A stretch of DNA of 64,000 bases from Pseudooceanicola marinus (GTDB lineage Bacteria; Pseudomonadota; Alphaproteobacteria; Rhodobacterales; Rhodobacteraceae), in NCBI RefSeq assembly GCF_020177265.1, contig NZ_JAIVMC010000005.1, positions 248,001 to 312,000 on the forward strand, given 5' to 3'. The notes under the pieces are model-generated. The model was not told the DNA's origin. It searched no databases and saw only the letters and a program-made list of their open reading frames with translations. Below are positions 1 to 9,570 of the stretch, one piece after another (within the stretch, counting starts at the first letter, position 1; the number at the start of each line of letters is the position of its first letter). The translations under genes were made by a program, and so were the position numbers.

Positions 1-1
1 C

Positions 2-702
<701 letters not shown>

Positions 703-706
<4 letters not shown>

Positions 707-1749
707 CCCCGGACGCGGGGGCCGGTGATGCCGGTCCCCCGCCCGCGCTGTCGCTTGGGCGACGGTATCGCCTGCGCCTGCTGCGGCGCCGGCTGCTTTA
801 TCGTGCACTGCGCGCGCGGCATCGTCTTCGGCCCGTCGCGGATCGCACGGAGGCCATCACCCCCGAGGCGGTGCTGGCCGTCACCTGCCTGCGCAACGAG
901 GCGCTGCGGCTGCCGTTCTTCCTCGATCACTACCGCCGCCTGGGCGTCGATCATTTCCTGATCGTCGACAACGGCAGTGACGACGGCAGCGCGGCCCTGC
1001 TGGCGGATCAGCCCGATGTCTCGCTCTGGCAGACAGCGGACAGCTACCGCGACAGCCGCTTCGGCATGGACTGGCTGGGCTGGCTGCTGATGCGCCACGG
1101 GTCGGGTCACTGGTGCCTGACGGTGGATGCCGACGAGCTGCTGGTCTGGCCCGGGCATGAGGCGGAAGGGCTGGCCGTCCTGACCGCCCGGCTGGAGAGC
1201 GCGGGGCAGAGCGCCTTGGGCGCCCTGATGCTGGATCTCTATCCCGAAGGGCCGCTGGACGGCGTGGCCTACTGGCCCGGGCAGAACCCGGCGGAGGTGC
1301 TGACGGGCTTTGATCCCGGCCCCTACCGGGCCTGCTGGCAGCCCCGCCATGGCAATCTGTGGGTGCAGGGCGGGATGCGCGAACGGGTGTTCTTCGCCGA
1401 GACCCCGGCGCAGGGGCCGACCCTGAACAAGCTGCCGCTGGTGCGTTGGCACTGGCGCCAAGCTTACCTGAATTCCACCCATGCCCTTCTGCCCGCCAGC
1501 CTGAACGCGGCCTATCGCGGCCCCGCCGGTCCCGGCCCCTCGGGCGTGCTGCTGCACACGAAATTCCTGCCCGACAGCCCCGCGCGTGCCGCGGAGGAGC
1601 GGCAGCGGCAGCAACATTTCGGCGACCCGGCGGCCTTCGATCCCTACTACAGCGCCGTCAGCGCCGCGCCCGATGCCTGGCACGCGGGGACCTGCCGCTA
1701 CACCGGCCCGGACCTGCTGGCGCAACTGGGCCTGATGCGCCGCGACTGA
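703..1749 (+). CDS. Glycosyltransferase family 2-like protein (Glyco_tranf_2_4 type)
   Basis: 348-residue cytoplasmic glycosyltransferase. The start at 703 is chosen because ATG overlaps the galE stop as ATGA; an in-frame ATG at 670 lies inside galE. The signature block TCLRNEALRLPFFLDHY followed by VDHFLIVDNGSDDGS is typical of the Glyco_tranf_2_4 family, and a metal-binding acidic motif follows in LTVDADELLVWP. It is clearly paralogous to the next gene (same block, same DADE/DPDE motif, same C-terminal GVLLHTKFL), so the two are a tandem duplication that diverged. The donor and acceptor sugars cannot be read from sequence. The context (galE, GT14, sulfotransferase) points to assembly of a surface or extracellular polysaccharide. 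Confidence 0.85.
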
Positions 1750-1907
1750 CCGGCGCGTCGCCGCAGGGGCACATTCGCCCCCGTTCGGACCACTCGGCCC
1801 TTTCCGACAGTTCTGTTTTCATAGAGAAATAGATTGTAGACTGACCGGCACGGATCCGCCGGCAGGGGTGGTCCGAGGCAGAGGGCGCCCGGCGCAGGAG
1901 CAGTGGA

Positions 1908-2918
1908 TTGGGCTGGTTCGAATCGTACAATCTGGGGCGGGAAAAGCGTTTCCTGCACTACAGGGCGCTGCGCAAGCGGCACCAGTTGACCGCCGTGGTC
2001 AACCGGACCCGGAAGATTCGCAAACGTCACATCCTGGCCTTCACCACCCTGCGCAACGAACGCATCCGCCTGCCGTATTTCCTGGAGTATTACCGCGACC
2101 TGGGGATCGACCATTTCCTCTTCGTGGACAACGACAGCGACGACGGATCGCGCGAATACCTGGCCGAGCAGGAGGACTGTTCGGTCTGGACGACCAGGGC
2201 CAGCTACCTGAAATCGCGTTTCGGCATGGACTGGATCAATTGGCTGCTGCTGCGCTACGCCCATGATCACTGGACGCTGACGGTCGATCCGGACGAATTC
2301 TTCGTCTACCCGTTCTGCGACACGCGCCCCCTGAACGCGCTGACCGACTGGCTGGACGCCTCAGAGATCCGCAGCTTCTCCGCCATGCTGCTGGATATGT
2401 ACCCCAAGGGGCCGATCACCGCGGACCCCTACCGGGAGGGGCAGGACCCGCTGGAGATCGCCAGCTGGTTCGACGCGGGCAACTACACGATCAGCCGCAA
2501 TTGGCGGAACGGCAACCTGTGGATCCAAGGCGGGCCGCGCATGCGGGTCTTCTTCGAGGATGACCCCTGGAAGGCGCCGGCGCTGAACAAGGTGCCGCTG
2601 GTGCGCTGGCACCGACGCTATGCCTTCGAGTCCTCCACCCATTCGCTGCTGCCGCGCGGGCTGAACCTCGTGTTCGACGAATGGGGGGGCGAAAAGGCCT
2701 CGGGCGTGCTGCTGCACACCAAGTTCCTCGATACCTTCACTGCCAAGGCGGCGGAGGAGCTGACCCGCGGCCAGCATTACGGCGACAGCCAGGAATACAT
2801 CGCCTACCACCAGCGGCTGAAGGACGAGCCGGAGTTGTGGTGCAAGTGGTCGGAGAAATACATCAACTGGCGCCAGCTGGAGATCCTCGGGCTGATGTCG
2901 AAGGGAAACTGGGCCTGA
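1908..2918 (+). CDS. Glycosyltransferase family 2-like protein, paralog of the preceding gene
   Basis: 336-residue glycosyltransferase of the same family. The start is TTG at 1908 (MGWFESYNLG), supported by AGGAG at 1896-1900 with 7-nt spacing; no in-frame ATG or GTG is better placed. Conserved blocks are TLRNERIRLPYFLEYY, GIDHFLFVDNDSDDGS and LTVDPDEFFVYP. The last has DPDE where the upstream paralog has DADE. The C-terminal block SGVLLHTKFLDTFTAKAAEE matches the upstream copy. A 158-bp gap separates it from the first copy, so it may have its own promoter. It probably adds a different residue to the same glycan; the specificity is unknown. Confidence 0.85.
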   Translation: MGWFESYNLGREKRFLHYRALRKRHQLTAVVNRTRKIRKRHILAFTTLRNERIRLPYFLEYYRDLGIDHFLFVDNDSDDGSREYLAEQEDCSVWTTRASYLKSRFGMDWINWLLLRYAHDHWTLTVDPDEFFVYPFCDTRPLNALTDWLDASEIRSFSAMLLDMYPKGPITADPYREGQDPLEIASWFDAGNYTISRNWRNGNLWIQGGPRMRVFFEDDPWKAPALNKVPLVRWHRRYAFESSTHSLLPRGLNLVFDEWGGEKASGVLLHTKFLDTFTAKAAEELTRGQHYGDSQEYIAYHQRLKDEPELWCKWSEKYINWRQLEILGLMSKGNWA

Positions 2919-2946
2919 CCGGCCCGTGAAAGGAGAGAGCGGGGAT

Positions 2947-4668
2947 TTGGGCGTCGGGATCGTGATGCTGGTCCATACGGCCCTGGGACGGGCCGAGCAG
3001 GTCGCGCGCCATTGGGCGGCGGCCGGATGCCCCGTGGTCATCCATGTCGACAAGAAGGTGCGCGACCGGGTCTATGACAAGTTCCGTGAGGCCCTGGCCG
3101 ACGAGGAACTGATCCGGTTTTCCCCGCGCCACCTGTGCACCTGGGGCGCCTGGGGGATCGTCGCCGCGACCCAGGACGCGGCCGAAATGCTGCTGCGCGA
3201 TTTCCCCGAGGCGCGCCACGTCTACCTGTCGTCGGGGTCCTGCCTGCCGCTGCGCCCGGTGGAAGAGCTGAAGCACTACCTGCGTGCCCGCCCCCATACC
3301 GATTTCATTGAAAGCGCCACCACGGCGGATGTGCCCTGGACCGTGGGCGGGCTGGACGAGGAGCGGTTCACCCTGCGCTTCCCCTTCTCCTGGAAGACGC
3401 AGCGCCGCGCCTTCGACTGGTACGTCGATTTCCAGCGCCGCGTCGGCTTCCGCCGGCGGATCCCGGCGGGCATCGTCCCGCATATGGGCAGCCAGTGGTG
3501 GTGCCTGACACGTCAGACCCTTCAGGCCATTCTGACCGATCCGCAAAGGGCGGAATACGACCGCTATTTCAGCAAGGTCTGGATCCCCGACGAAAGCTAT
3601 TTCCAGACCCTGACGCGGAAGTATTCGTCCCATGTCGAAAGCCGCTCGCTGACCCTGTCGAAGTTCGATTTCCAGGGTAAGCCGCACATCTTCTACGACG
3701 ATCACCTGCAATTGCTGCGTCGGTCGGATTGCTTCGTCGCGCGCAAGATCTGGCCCCATGCCAACCGCCTCTACCGCGCCTTCCTGACCGACCCGGCCGG
3801 CGCGATGAAGAAACGCGAGCCTAACCCCGGCAAGATCGACCGCATCTTTTCCAAGGCGGTGGAACGGCGCACGCGCGGGCGCGCGGGCCTGTACATGCAG
3901 TCGCGCTATCCCTGCGATGGCTGGGAAGGCGGGCTGACGGGCACCAAGTATTCCGTCTTCCAAGGCTTTGCCGAGCTATACGAGGACTTCGAGCCCTGGC
4001 TGGCGCGCACCACCGGCTGCCGCGTGCACGGGCAGATCTTCGGCCCCGGCGATGCGGCCTTCGCGGGCGGACAACCGGTGATCAACGGGGCACTGACGGC
4101 CAGCGCGACGCTGCGCGACTATGCCCCGCGCGACTTCCTGACCAACCTGCTGTGGAACACCCGGGGCGAGCGGCAGTGCTTCCAGTTCTCGCCGCGCGGC
4201 AACCAGGCGGTGACCTGGGACATGGCCAAGGACCTGAACGCGCAGATCAGCGTCATCTCCGGCGCCTGGGCGGTGCCGTTGTTCCGCGCAGACCGCCCCT
4301 TCAGCGAGATCCGCAAGGAAGCTGCGTGGCTGCAGAAGGTGGAGGCCGATTTCCTGCATGCGCTGCGGTCCCCCCATGCGAAGGCGCGGGTGCGGATCTG
4401 GACCATGGCGGAGTTCGTCGAGGCCCCGATGGAGCCGCTGCAGCTGATGATCGACGAGATGGGCGCCCGCACCGCGCGGCGCCTGTCGGAGGTGCCGCAG
4501 ATGCGCGACCTGGACGGGTTCGGGCAGTTTCTGCAGGACCTGAAGAACCAGGGCATGCACCCCTACCTGATGGGCGATTTTCCGACCACCCCGGCGGAGG
4601 CCGTCCCGGCCACCGAGCCGGAGGAAAAGCCGCGCAAACCCCGCCGCCCCTACCTGGTACAGAAATAG
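2947..4668 (+). CDS. GT14 (Branch-type) beta-1,6-N-acetylglucosaminyltransferase-like protein with C-terminal DUF5927/5928-type domain
   Basis: 573-residue protein. The N-terminal half resembles the Branch/GT14 family (core-2/I-branching enzymes): GIVMLVHTALGRAEQVARHW, VVIHVDKKV, VYLSSGSCLPLRPVEEL, GSQWWCLTR and WIPDESYFQTL occur in the order expected. The C-terminal half, from about residue 310, is the conserved extension seen on roseobacter GT14 proteins (assignment from memory; contains ISVISGAWAVPLFRADRPFSEI). The start is uncertain: TTG at 2947 gives the usual N-terminus MGVGIVMLVH and lies 11 nt after GGAG, while GTG at 2926 is in frame but has no ribosome site. It lies 6 bp before the sulfotransferase gene, so the two are surely one operon. 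Predicted role: branching a surface polysaccharide. Confidence 0.8.
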   Translation: MGVGIVMLVHTALGRAEQVARHWAAAGCPVVIHVDKKVRDRVYDKFREALADEELIRFSPRHLCTWGAWGIVAATQDAAEMLLRDFPEARHVYLSSGSCLPLRPVEELKHYLRARPHTDFIESATTADVPWTVGGLDEERFTLRFPFSWKTQRRAFDWYVDFQRRVGFRRRIPAGIVPHMGSQWWCLTRQTLQAILTDPQRAEYDRYFSKVWIPDESYFQTLTRKYSSHVESRSLTLSKFDFQGKPHIFYDDHLQLLRRSDCFVARKIWPHANRLYRAFLTDPAGAMKKREPNPGKIDRIFSKAVERRTRGRAGLYMQSRYPCDGWEGGLTGTKYSVFQGFAELYEDFEPWLARTTGCRVHGQIFGPGDAAFAGGQPVINGALTASATLRDYAPRDFLTNLLWNTRGERQCFQFSPRGNQAVTWDMAKDLNAQISVISGAWAVPLFRADRPFSEIRKEAAWLQKVEADFLHALRSPHAKARVRIWTMAEFVEAPMEPLQLMIDEMGARTARRLSEVPQMRDLDGFGQFLQDLKNQGMHPYLMGDFPTTPAEAVPATEPEEKPRKPRRPYLVQK

Positions 4669-4674
4669 GACGCC

Positions 4675-6084
4675 ATGGCCCGCTTCGACTACTTCATCGT
4701 CTTCGCCGAGATGCGCACCGGGTCCAATTTCCTGGAGGCGAACCTGAACGCGCTGGATGGCGTCAGCTGTCTGGGCGAGGTCTTCAACCCCTATTTCATC
4801 GCCTATCCCAATGCCGAGGACTGTCTCGGGATCACTCAAGGCGCGCGCGACGCCGATCCGCTGGCGATGATCGAGGCGGTGCGCGCGGCGCCGGGTCTGA
4901 ACGGCTTCCGCTTCTTCCACGACCATGACCAGAGGGTGCTGGACCTGGCCCTGGCCGACCCGCGCTGTGCCAAGATCGTGCTGACCCGCAATCCGGCCGA
5001 AAGCTATGTCAGCTGGAAGATCGCCCAGGCCACCGGCCAGTGGAAACTGACCGACGTGCGCCGCCGCAAGGAGGAGCAGGCCACCTTCGACGCCGAGGAG
5101 TTCGAGGCCCATCTTCAGGCGCTGCAGCAGTTCCAGATGCGGCTGATGTCGGTGCTGCAGGTGACGGGGCAGACGGCCTTCTACGTCGATTACGAGGACC
5201 TGCAATCGGTCGACGTGATGAACGGTCTGGCCGACTGGCTGGGCGTCGAGGCGCGGCTGGAGGGGCTGACCCAGAAACTGAAGGTGCAGAACCCCCAGGC
5301 CCTGTCGGAGAAGGTTGCGAACTTCGACCAGATGGAGGGGGTGCTCGCGCGGCTCGATCGGTTCAACCTGTCGCGCACCCCCAATTTCGAGCCGCGCCGG
5401 GGGCCACAGGTGCCGGGTTTCATCGCCGCGACCGAGGCGCCATTGCTTTACATGCCGGTGAAGGGCGGGCCGGACCGGCAGGTGGAACAGTGGCTGGCGG
5501 CGCTCGACGGGGGCAAGCCGCGCGACCTGACGCGCAAGATGTCCCAGAAGGAGCTGCGCCAGTGGCTGCGCGCCCGAACCGGGCACCGCAGCTTCACCGT
5601 GCTGCGTCATCCTCTGGCGCGGGCGCATGCGGTTTTCTGTGAGAAGATCCTGTCGGCCAAGTTCACCGAGATCCGCAAGATCCTGCGCCAGCGCTATTCC
5701 CTGCCGATCCCCGGCAAGCCCGATGGCGACTACAGCCTGGAACAGCACCGCGAGGCCTTTGGCCTGTTCCTCGATTTCCTGAAGGCCAACCTGGCGCAGC
5801 AGACGGGCCTGCGCATCGACCCCCATTGGGCCAGCCAGTCGGCGCTGCTGGAAGGGATGGCGCAGTTCGCCACCCCCGACCTGGTGCTGCGGGAAGAGGA
5901 GATGGCCGAGGATCTGACGCGCCTGGCCGCACGGCTGGGGATCGACGCGCCGCAGCCCGGCCCCGCGCCCGAGGATACGCCCTATACGCTGGCGCAGATC
6001 CACGATGCGGACCTGGAGGCGCGGGCGGCGGAGGCCTATCAGCGGGATTACATGATCTTCGGCTTCGGCCCCTGGGCGGGCTGA
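4675..6084 (+). CDS. NodH-like sulfotransferase with a second, degenerate sulfotransferase-like lobe
   Basis: 469-residue protein. The N-terminal lobe carries a 5'-phosphosulfate-binding-like loop EMRTGSNFL (residues 12-20) and a 3'-phosphate motif KIVLTRNPAESYVSWK with R105 and S110, as in Stf0/NodH-type PAPS-dependent sulfotransferases. The C-terminal lobe (about 250-465) has LLYMPVKGGPDRQVEQWL (257-274) followed by FTVLRHPLARAHAVF (R311). This is the arrangement of a Sulfotransfer_2-type domain, but the first loop lacks the usual PKxGxT(S) residues. The protein therefore looks like a fusion of one apparently intact and one degenerate sulfotransferase unit. As part of the glycan operon it probably sulfates the polysaccharide or a lipid-linked sugar; the acceptor is unknown. 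Confidence 0.75.
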   Translation: MARFDYFIVFAEMRTGSNFLEANLNALDGVSCLGEVFNPYFIAYPNAEDCLGITQGARDADPLAMIEAVRAAPGLNGFRFFHDHDQRVLDLALADPRCAKIVLTRNPAESYVSWKIAQATGQWKLTDVRRRKEEQATFDAEEFEAHLQALQQFQMRLMSVLQVTGQTAFYVDYEDLQSVDVMNGLADWLGVEARLEGLTQKLKVQNPQALSEKVANFDQMEGVLARLDRFNLSRTPNFEPRRGPQVPGFIAATEAPLLYMPVKGGPDRQVEQWLAALDGGKPRDLTRKMSQKELRQWLRARTGHRSFTVLRHPLARAHAVFCEKILSAKFTEIRKILRQRYSLPIPGKPDGDYSLEQHREAFGLFLDFLKANLAQQTGLRIDPHWASQSALLEGMAQFATPDLVLREEEMAEDLTRLAARLGIDAPQPGPAPEDTPYTLAQIHDADLEARAAEAYQRDYMIFGFGPWAG

Positions 6085-6105
6085 GGCGGGCAGGGGGCAG
6101 ACACG

Positions 6106-6130
6106 AAAAACGGGGCCCGAAGGCCCCGCT
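6106..6130 (-). terminator. Rho-independent terminator of ptsN
   Basis: Read on the minus strand, a GC stem (GGGGCC / GGCCCC around a 4-nt loop, 6111-6129) is followed by five T residues. It lies 27 bp beyond the ptsN stop and also separates ptsN from the converging polysaccharide operon. Confidence 0.8.
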
Positions 6131-6156
6131 GCGTGATCCGGTCCCTGCGCCTTGTG

Positions 6157-6621
6157 TCAGGCGGCGGCGACGTTCTGATCCGAGGTCAGGATCGCGTAGA
6201 GCGTCGAGGGATCGGGGTTGGCGCGCAACTTCTTGCACAGGCCCTGATCGCGCAGGCTGCGCGACACCAGTGCCAGCGCCTTGAGGTGTTCGACACCCGC
6301 GTCCTGCGGAGCAAACAGGGCAAATACCAGGTCCACCGGCTGACGATCAACCGCGTCGAAATCGACCGGCTTTTCCAGCATGATGAATCCGCCCTGAACG
6401 CTGTCCAGCCCGTCCAGCCGTGCATGGGGCAGGGCCACGCCATGGCCGACACCCGTCGGACCCAGCGATTCCCGTTCCTGCAGCGCCTCGACCACGCGGG
6501 ACTGGTTCAACTGGAAGGCGGAATGCGCCAACTCGCCCACATCGTGCAGAAGACGTTTCTTGCTGGAGGCCGAGTTGATCACCTTGATCGCCTCGGGCTT
6601 CAGGATCTGTGACAGTTTCAT
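6157..6621 (-). CDS. ptsN: PTS IIA-like nitrogen-regulatory protein PtsN (EIIA-Ntr)
   Basis: 154-residue EIIA-Ntr protein, the terminal phosphoacceptor of the nitrogen-related phosphotransferase system (PtsP-NPr-PtsN). It acts by binding regulatory partners and not by sugar transport. The phosphorylatable histidine is H66 in GVALPHARL, preceded by GPTGVGHG. Length and fold order (MKLSQILKP start, C-terminal LRANPDPSTLYAILT) match the family. It lies downstream of hpf on the same strand, as in many proteobacteria where lptB, (rpoN), hpf and ptsN are clustered. No rpoN is present between lptB and hpf here. Confidence 0.93.
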   Translation of the reverse strand: MKLSQILKPEAIKVINSASSKKRLLHDVGELAHSAFQLNQSRVVEALQERESLGPTGVGHGVALPHARLDGLDSVQGGFIMLEKPVDFDAVDRQPVDLVFALFAPQDAGVEHLKALALVSRSLRDQGLCKKLRANPDPSTLYAILTSDQNVAAA

Positions 6622-6678
6622 GCTGCCTCGTGCTGTTTCGGGCGGTCCGACCCCGCGTGGCGGGGCCGGAGGCGGCCA

Positions 6679-7248
6679 TCAGCTACGCGGGTCAATCCAA
6701 CCAATGTTTCCATCATCGCGGCGGTAGACCACGTTCAGACCGTTCTTTCCCTCGTTGCGGAAGACCAGGACAGGCGCGCCGGCCAGCTCCATCTGCATCA
6801 CGGCCTCGCCGACAGAGAGCGACGGGATCCGTGTTTCCATCTCCGCGACGATAATGGGCTGCAGGGTCTCGGGTTCCGAATCCTCGTTATCCTGATCCGA
6901 GGCGAGGATATACGAGGAGCCCTCGAGGATTTCAACCGGCGTGGCACGGGTTTTGTGATGGTCTTTCAACCGGCGCTTGTAGCGGCGCAGCTGCTTTTCC
7001 ATCTTGTCGCAGCATTTCTCGAATGCCGCGTAGATCTCGGTCGAGACACCCCGCGCCTGGGCGGTCAGCCCGGTGGAGAGATGGACGGTCGTCTCGCAGA
7101 CAAATTCATGGGCGTCCTTGGAAAAGGTCACGATCGCATCGGTGGGGCGCTCGGCATATTTCGCCACGGCGGTGTTGACGCCGTCCTTGACGTGAGTTTG
7201 CAGCGCATCGCCAATGTCGATCTGCTTTCCTGTGATCTTGTAACGCAT
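6679..7248 (-). CDS. hpf: Ribosome hibernation promoting factor, long form
   Basis: 189-residue long-form HPF/RaiA. The N-terminal RaiA domain (about 1-105; MRYKITGKQIDIGDALQ start, basic KQLRRYKRRLKDHH at its end) binds the 30S decoding region. The C-terminal S30AE-C domain (about 130-189; RIPSLSVGEAVMQMELAGAPVLVFRN, NVVYRRDDGNIGWIDPR) dimerises 70S ribosomes into 100S particles. The start at 7248 is chosen because GAGGAG stands 6 nt upstream; an in-frame ATG at 7263 has no ribosome site. It has its own likely promoter at 7420-7449 and leads into ptsN, so stress-time ribosome storage and PtsN signalling are probably co-expressed. Confidence 0.94.
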   Translation of the reverse strand: MRYKITGKQIDIGDALQTHVKDGVNTAVAKYAERPTDAIVTFSKDAHEFVCETTVHLSTGLTAQARGVSTEIYAAFEKCCDKMEKQLRRYKRRLKDHHKTRATPVEILEGSSYILASDQDNEDSEPETLQPIIVAEMETRIPSLSVGEAVMQMELAGAPVLVFRNEGKNGLNVVYRRDDGNIGWIDPRS

Positions 7249-7419
7249 TCCGTCTCCTCTCATGACAATTCGGGCGTCACCCGGGCGCGGCGGGGCCGCG
7301 GGGTGGGATCAGGCTCGAATGCTGCGGAAAAACGACAGGGCCGGCGACGAAATCTTCCGGGTCCCGCCGGGGCGGCACGCAAGGAACATTACGGCGTGAG
7401 TCAGACCTGTCATGGGTTC

Positions 7420-7449
7420 ATTTGACGAGCAAAGGGACCGGGCTGTCAA
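7420..7449 (-). promoter_or_regulatory. Candidate sigma-70-type promoter for hpf-ptsN
   Basis: Minus-strand TTGACA (7444-7449), 18-nt spacer, TCAAAT (7420-7425). It would start transcription about 165 nt before the hpf ATG. It lies in the 7264-7641 gap after lptB, where hpf needs its own promoter if the lptB-side hairpins terminate. Confidence 0.5.
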
Positions 7450-7500
7450 TGAAATCCGGTTCAAGAGCTTGCCAGGATCTTGCGCCGCAAAGCAGCGTAA

Positions 7501-7524
7501 ACCAGCGCAGGAGCCGCTGGTTTT
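7501..7524. terminator. Possible bidirectional hairpin in the lptB-hpf gap
   Basis: Perfect 7-bp inverted repeat ACCAGCG / CGCTGGT (7501-7507 and 7515-7521) with four T residues on the + side and a short TTTA on the - side. It may terminate read-through from lptB. The short T runs make this tentative. Apart from this and the candidate promoter, I see no gene in 7264-7641. Confidence 0.35.
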
Positions 7525-7614
7525 CCGCCGCTTGCGGGCCTGTCCCTTGTCACGTTGACGCTGCGCTGCGCGAGAACATGCCGCACTGCGGCGAGGGGCG
7601 GGAAAGATGCGTCA

Positions 7615-7633
7615 AAATGGCCCGCACGGGCCG
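7615..7633 (-). terminator. Weak terminator-like hairpin just after lptB
   Basis: Minus-strand GGCCCG / CGGGCC stem (7619-7632) with a 2-nt loop followed by ATTTTG, 9 bp after the lptB stop. The T run is only four bases, so termination may be partial. Confidence 0.4.
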
Positions 7634-7641
7634 GGCGGGGA

Positions 7642-8400
7642 TCAGCCGATCCGGAAATTGTCGCCCAGGTAGACGCGGCGCACGTTGTCGTTCTCGACCA
7701 CCTCGTCGGGGGTGCCCGACATCAGCACGGCGCCGTCGTGCAGGATATAGGCGCGGTCCACGATCTCCAGCGTTTCCCGCACGTTATGGTCGGTGATCAG
7801 CACCCCGATGCCGCGGGTCTTCAGGTCGGCCACCAGGTGCCGGATGTCGGCAACCGAGATCGGGTCGACCCCGGCGAAGGGTTCATCGAGCAGCAGGTAC
7901 TTGGGTTCTGCCGCAAGGCAGCGGGCGATCTCCACCCGGCGGCGTTCCCCGCCCGACAGGGCCAGGGCGGGCGCGCGGCGCAGGTGTTCGATGGAAAACT
8001 CCGACAGCAGCTCTTCCAGCCGCTCGCGGCGCTTGTGCCGGTCCGAGTAGGTGATGTCGAGGATCGCGGCGATGTTGTCCTCGACGTTCATGCCGCGAAA
8101 GATCGACATTTCCTGCGGCAGGTAGCCGATGCCGAGGCGGGCACGGCGGTACATCGGCAGGCCGGTCACGTCGGTGCCGTCCAGCATCACCCGGCCGCCT
8201 TCGGGAATCACCAGGCCGGCGACGGAATAGAAGGTGGTCGTCTTGCCCGACCCGTTGGGACCAAGCAGGGCCACCACTTCGCCCCGGTCCAGGGTCATGG
8301 TCACGTCGCGGATCACCACGCGCTTCTTGTAGGCCTTGCGCAGGCCCTCGATCCGCAGGCCGTGCTGGCCGTCCGCGACTGTCAGTTCCGGGGTGGCCAA
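7642..8400 (-). CDS. lptB: LPS export ABC transporter ATP-binding protein LptB
   Basis: 252-residue cytoplasmic ATPase that powers extraction of lipopolysaccharide from the inner membrane with LptF/LptG. Walker A is GPNGSGKTTTF (47-57), the ABC signature LSGGERRR, Walker B YLLLDEPFAGVD and the H-loop ITDHNVRET. The sequence PNGSGKTTTFY plus DEPFAGVDPISV is characteristic of LptB. It is last in an rnd-lptC-lptA-lptB run with gaps of 3-7 bp, so it is co-transcribed with the periplasmic bridge components. LptF, LptG and LptD are not in the window. Confidence 0.95.
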   Translation of the reverse strand: MATPELTVADGQHGLRIEGLRKAYKKRVVIRDVTMTLDRGEVVALLGPNGSGKTTTFYSVAGLVIPEGGRVMLDGTDVTGLPMYRRARLGIGYLPQEMSIFRGMNVEDNIAAILDITYSDRHKRRERLEELLSEFSIEHLRRAPALALSGGERRRVEIARCLAAEPKYLLLDEPFAGVDPISVADIRHLVADLKTRGIGVLITDHNVRETLEIVDRAYILHDGAVLMSGTPDEVVENDNVRRVYLGDNFRIG

Positions 8401-8403
8401 GTG

Positions 8404-8937
8404 TCAGTCCCCGTCCTGCGACAGGAAGGTGCGCACGCGGCCTTCCAGCTGGGCGGTGCCCGCGTCGACATCCACGCGCATCCGTTCGGAGGCGATGGTG
8501 CTGGGGCCACGCACCAGCAGGACGTCGCCCGACAGCACCAGCGCGCCGGAGGTCACGTCATAGTCGGCGCGTTCGGCCTCGGCGGCATCGTCGCCGCTGA
8601 CCAGGGTGACCCCGCCAGAGGCCGCCAGGCTGGCGATCTGCGACTGGGTCTCGTTGTAGATCACTTCGACGCGGGCCGCCGACAGGCGCATGTTGTCCTG
8701 TTCGACCAGCACATTGCCCTCGAAGATGGCGGCGCCATCGTCCTGGCTGACCGACAGGGTTTCCGACTGCACCTCGATCGGGGCGGAGCTGTCGGCCTGG
8801 GTGCCGAAGGGCACCGTCGTCTCCTGGGCGATACCGGGCGCGGCCAGCAGAAGCACCAGGCCTGCGGCAGCGGCCAGGGGACGGGCGAAGGCCCGGCCGC
8901 GACGCGGGGTTGGGGCGTGGGTCTGGACGCGGGGCAC
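8404..8937 (-). CDS. lptA: LPS transport periplasmic protein LptA
   Basis: 177-residue periplasmic bridge protein of the Lpt machine. A signal peptide (hydrophobic LAAAAGLVLLLAAPGIA, cleaved before QETTVPFG) is followed by an OstA-like beta-jellyroll (IEVQSETLSVSQDDGAAIFEGNVLVEQDNMRLSAARVEV). The start is GTG at 8937, 5 bp after the lptC stop, with GAGGAG at the end of lptC as ribosome site. It is short, as usual for alphaproteobacterial LptA. Three bases separate it from lptB. Confidence 0.9.
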   Translation of the reverse strand: MPRVQTHAPTPRRGRAFARPLAAAAGLVLLLAAPGIAQETTVPFGTQADSSAPIEVQSETLSVSQDDGAAIFEGNVLVEQDNMRLSAARVEVIYNETQSQIASLAASGGVTLVSGDDAAEAERADYDVTSGALVLSGDVLLVRGPSTIASERMRVDVDAGTAQLEGRVRTFLSQDGD

Positions 8938-8942
8938 AGGGG

Positions 8943-9563
8943 TTACTCCTCGGTTGGTCCGGGGGTGGATCCCGGATCGTATATCAGCTTCACGCCAGCG
9001 GTGAAAACCATATAGACCTTGCCGGTCTCGGGATCCGTACTCAGCCGCATGCGGCCGGCGGTGAAGGTGCCGGGCGGGCCTTCGGCGCGGATCTCGCCCT
9101 CGGTCTCGGCGCGGGTCTGGCGCATGCCGATGGCCAGGGCCTCCGTCTCCACGCGGTAGCCGGTGGAGGAGGTGATCTCCACCCCGCCGCGCAGGGTGGC
9201 GGTATCGGCGGGCTGGTCGATCTGGCCGGTTTCGGCGCGGACAGCCACGCTGCCACCGCTGGCAAAGTCGATCTCGGCCGCCAGGTCATTGGCGTCCAGG
9301 CGGTTCCCGTCGCGGGGCAGGGCGCTTTCGGCGGTGAAGGCGATCATGTCGCCTTCCTCGGTGGCGCCGGCAAAGCTGGGCTTGGTCACCCGTTCGCTGC
9401 GGGCGCTGTCGCGCAGGTCGACGGTGGAATAGGGGATCTCCGCCAGCGGGTCGATGCTTCGCGAGATCAGGAAGAGCGTCGACAGGATCGCCATGGCCGC
9501 CAGCGGCAGCACGATCTTCAGCCAGCTGATCAGCCGGGTGCGGGAGGACTCGCTCAGCGCCAT
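8943..9563 (-). CDS. lptC: LPS export periplasmic protein LptC
   Basis: 206-residue bitopic inner-membrane protein that takes LPS from LptFG and passes it to LptA. The ATG at 9563 gives MALSESSRTRLISWLK followed by one transmembrane helix (IVLPLAAMAILSTLFLI) and a periplasmic beta-jellyroll (about 60-200). Longer in-frame starts would overlap rnd and have no family support. It starts 7 bp after the rnd stop. This divergent alphaproteobacterial LptC is recognised mainly from topology and its position before lptA. Confidence 0.88.
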   Translation of the reverse strand: MALSESSRTRLISWLKIVLPLAAMAILSTLFLISRSIDPLAEIPYSTVDLRDSARSERVTKPSFAGATEEGDMIAFTAESALPRDGNRLDANDLAAEIDFASGGSVAVRAETGQIDQPADTATLRGGVEITSSTGYRVETEALAIGMRQTRAETEGEIRAEGPPGTFTAGRMRLSTDPETGKVYMVFTAGVKLIYDPGSTPGPTEE

Positions 9564-9570
9564 CTGACCC

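Noticed and set aside
3976..6003. 675-codon minus-strand frame opposite the GT14 and sulfotransferase genes
   Set aside because: It spans the junction of two genuine + strand genes and shows no family features.
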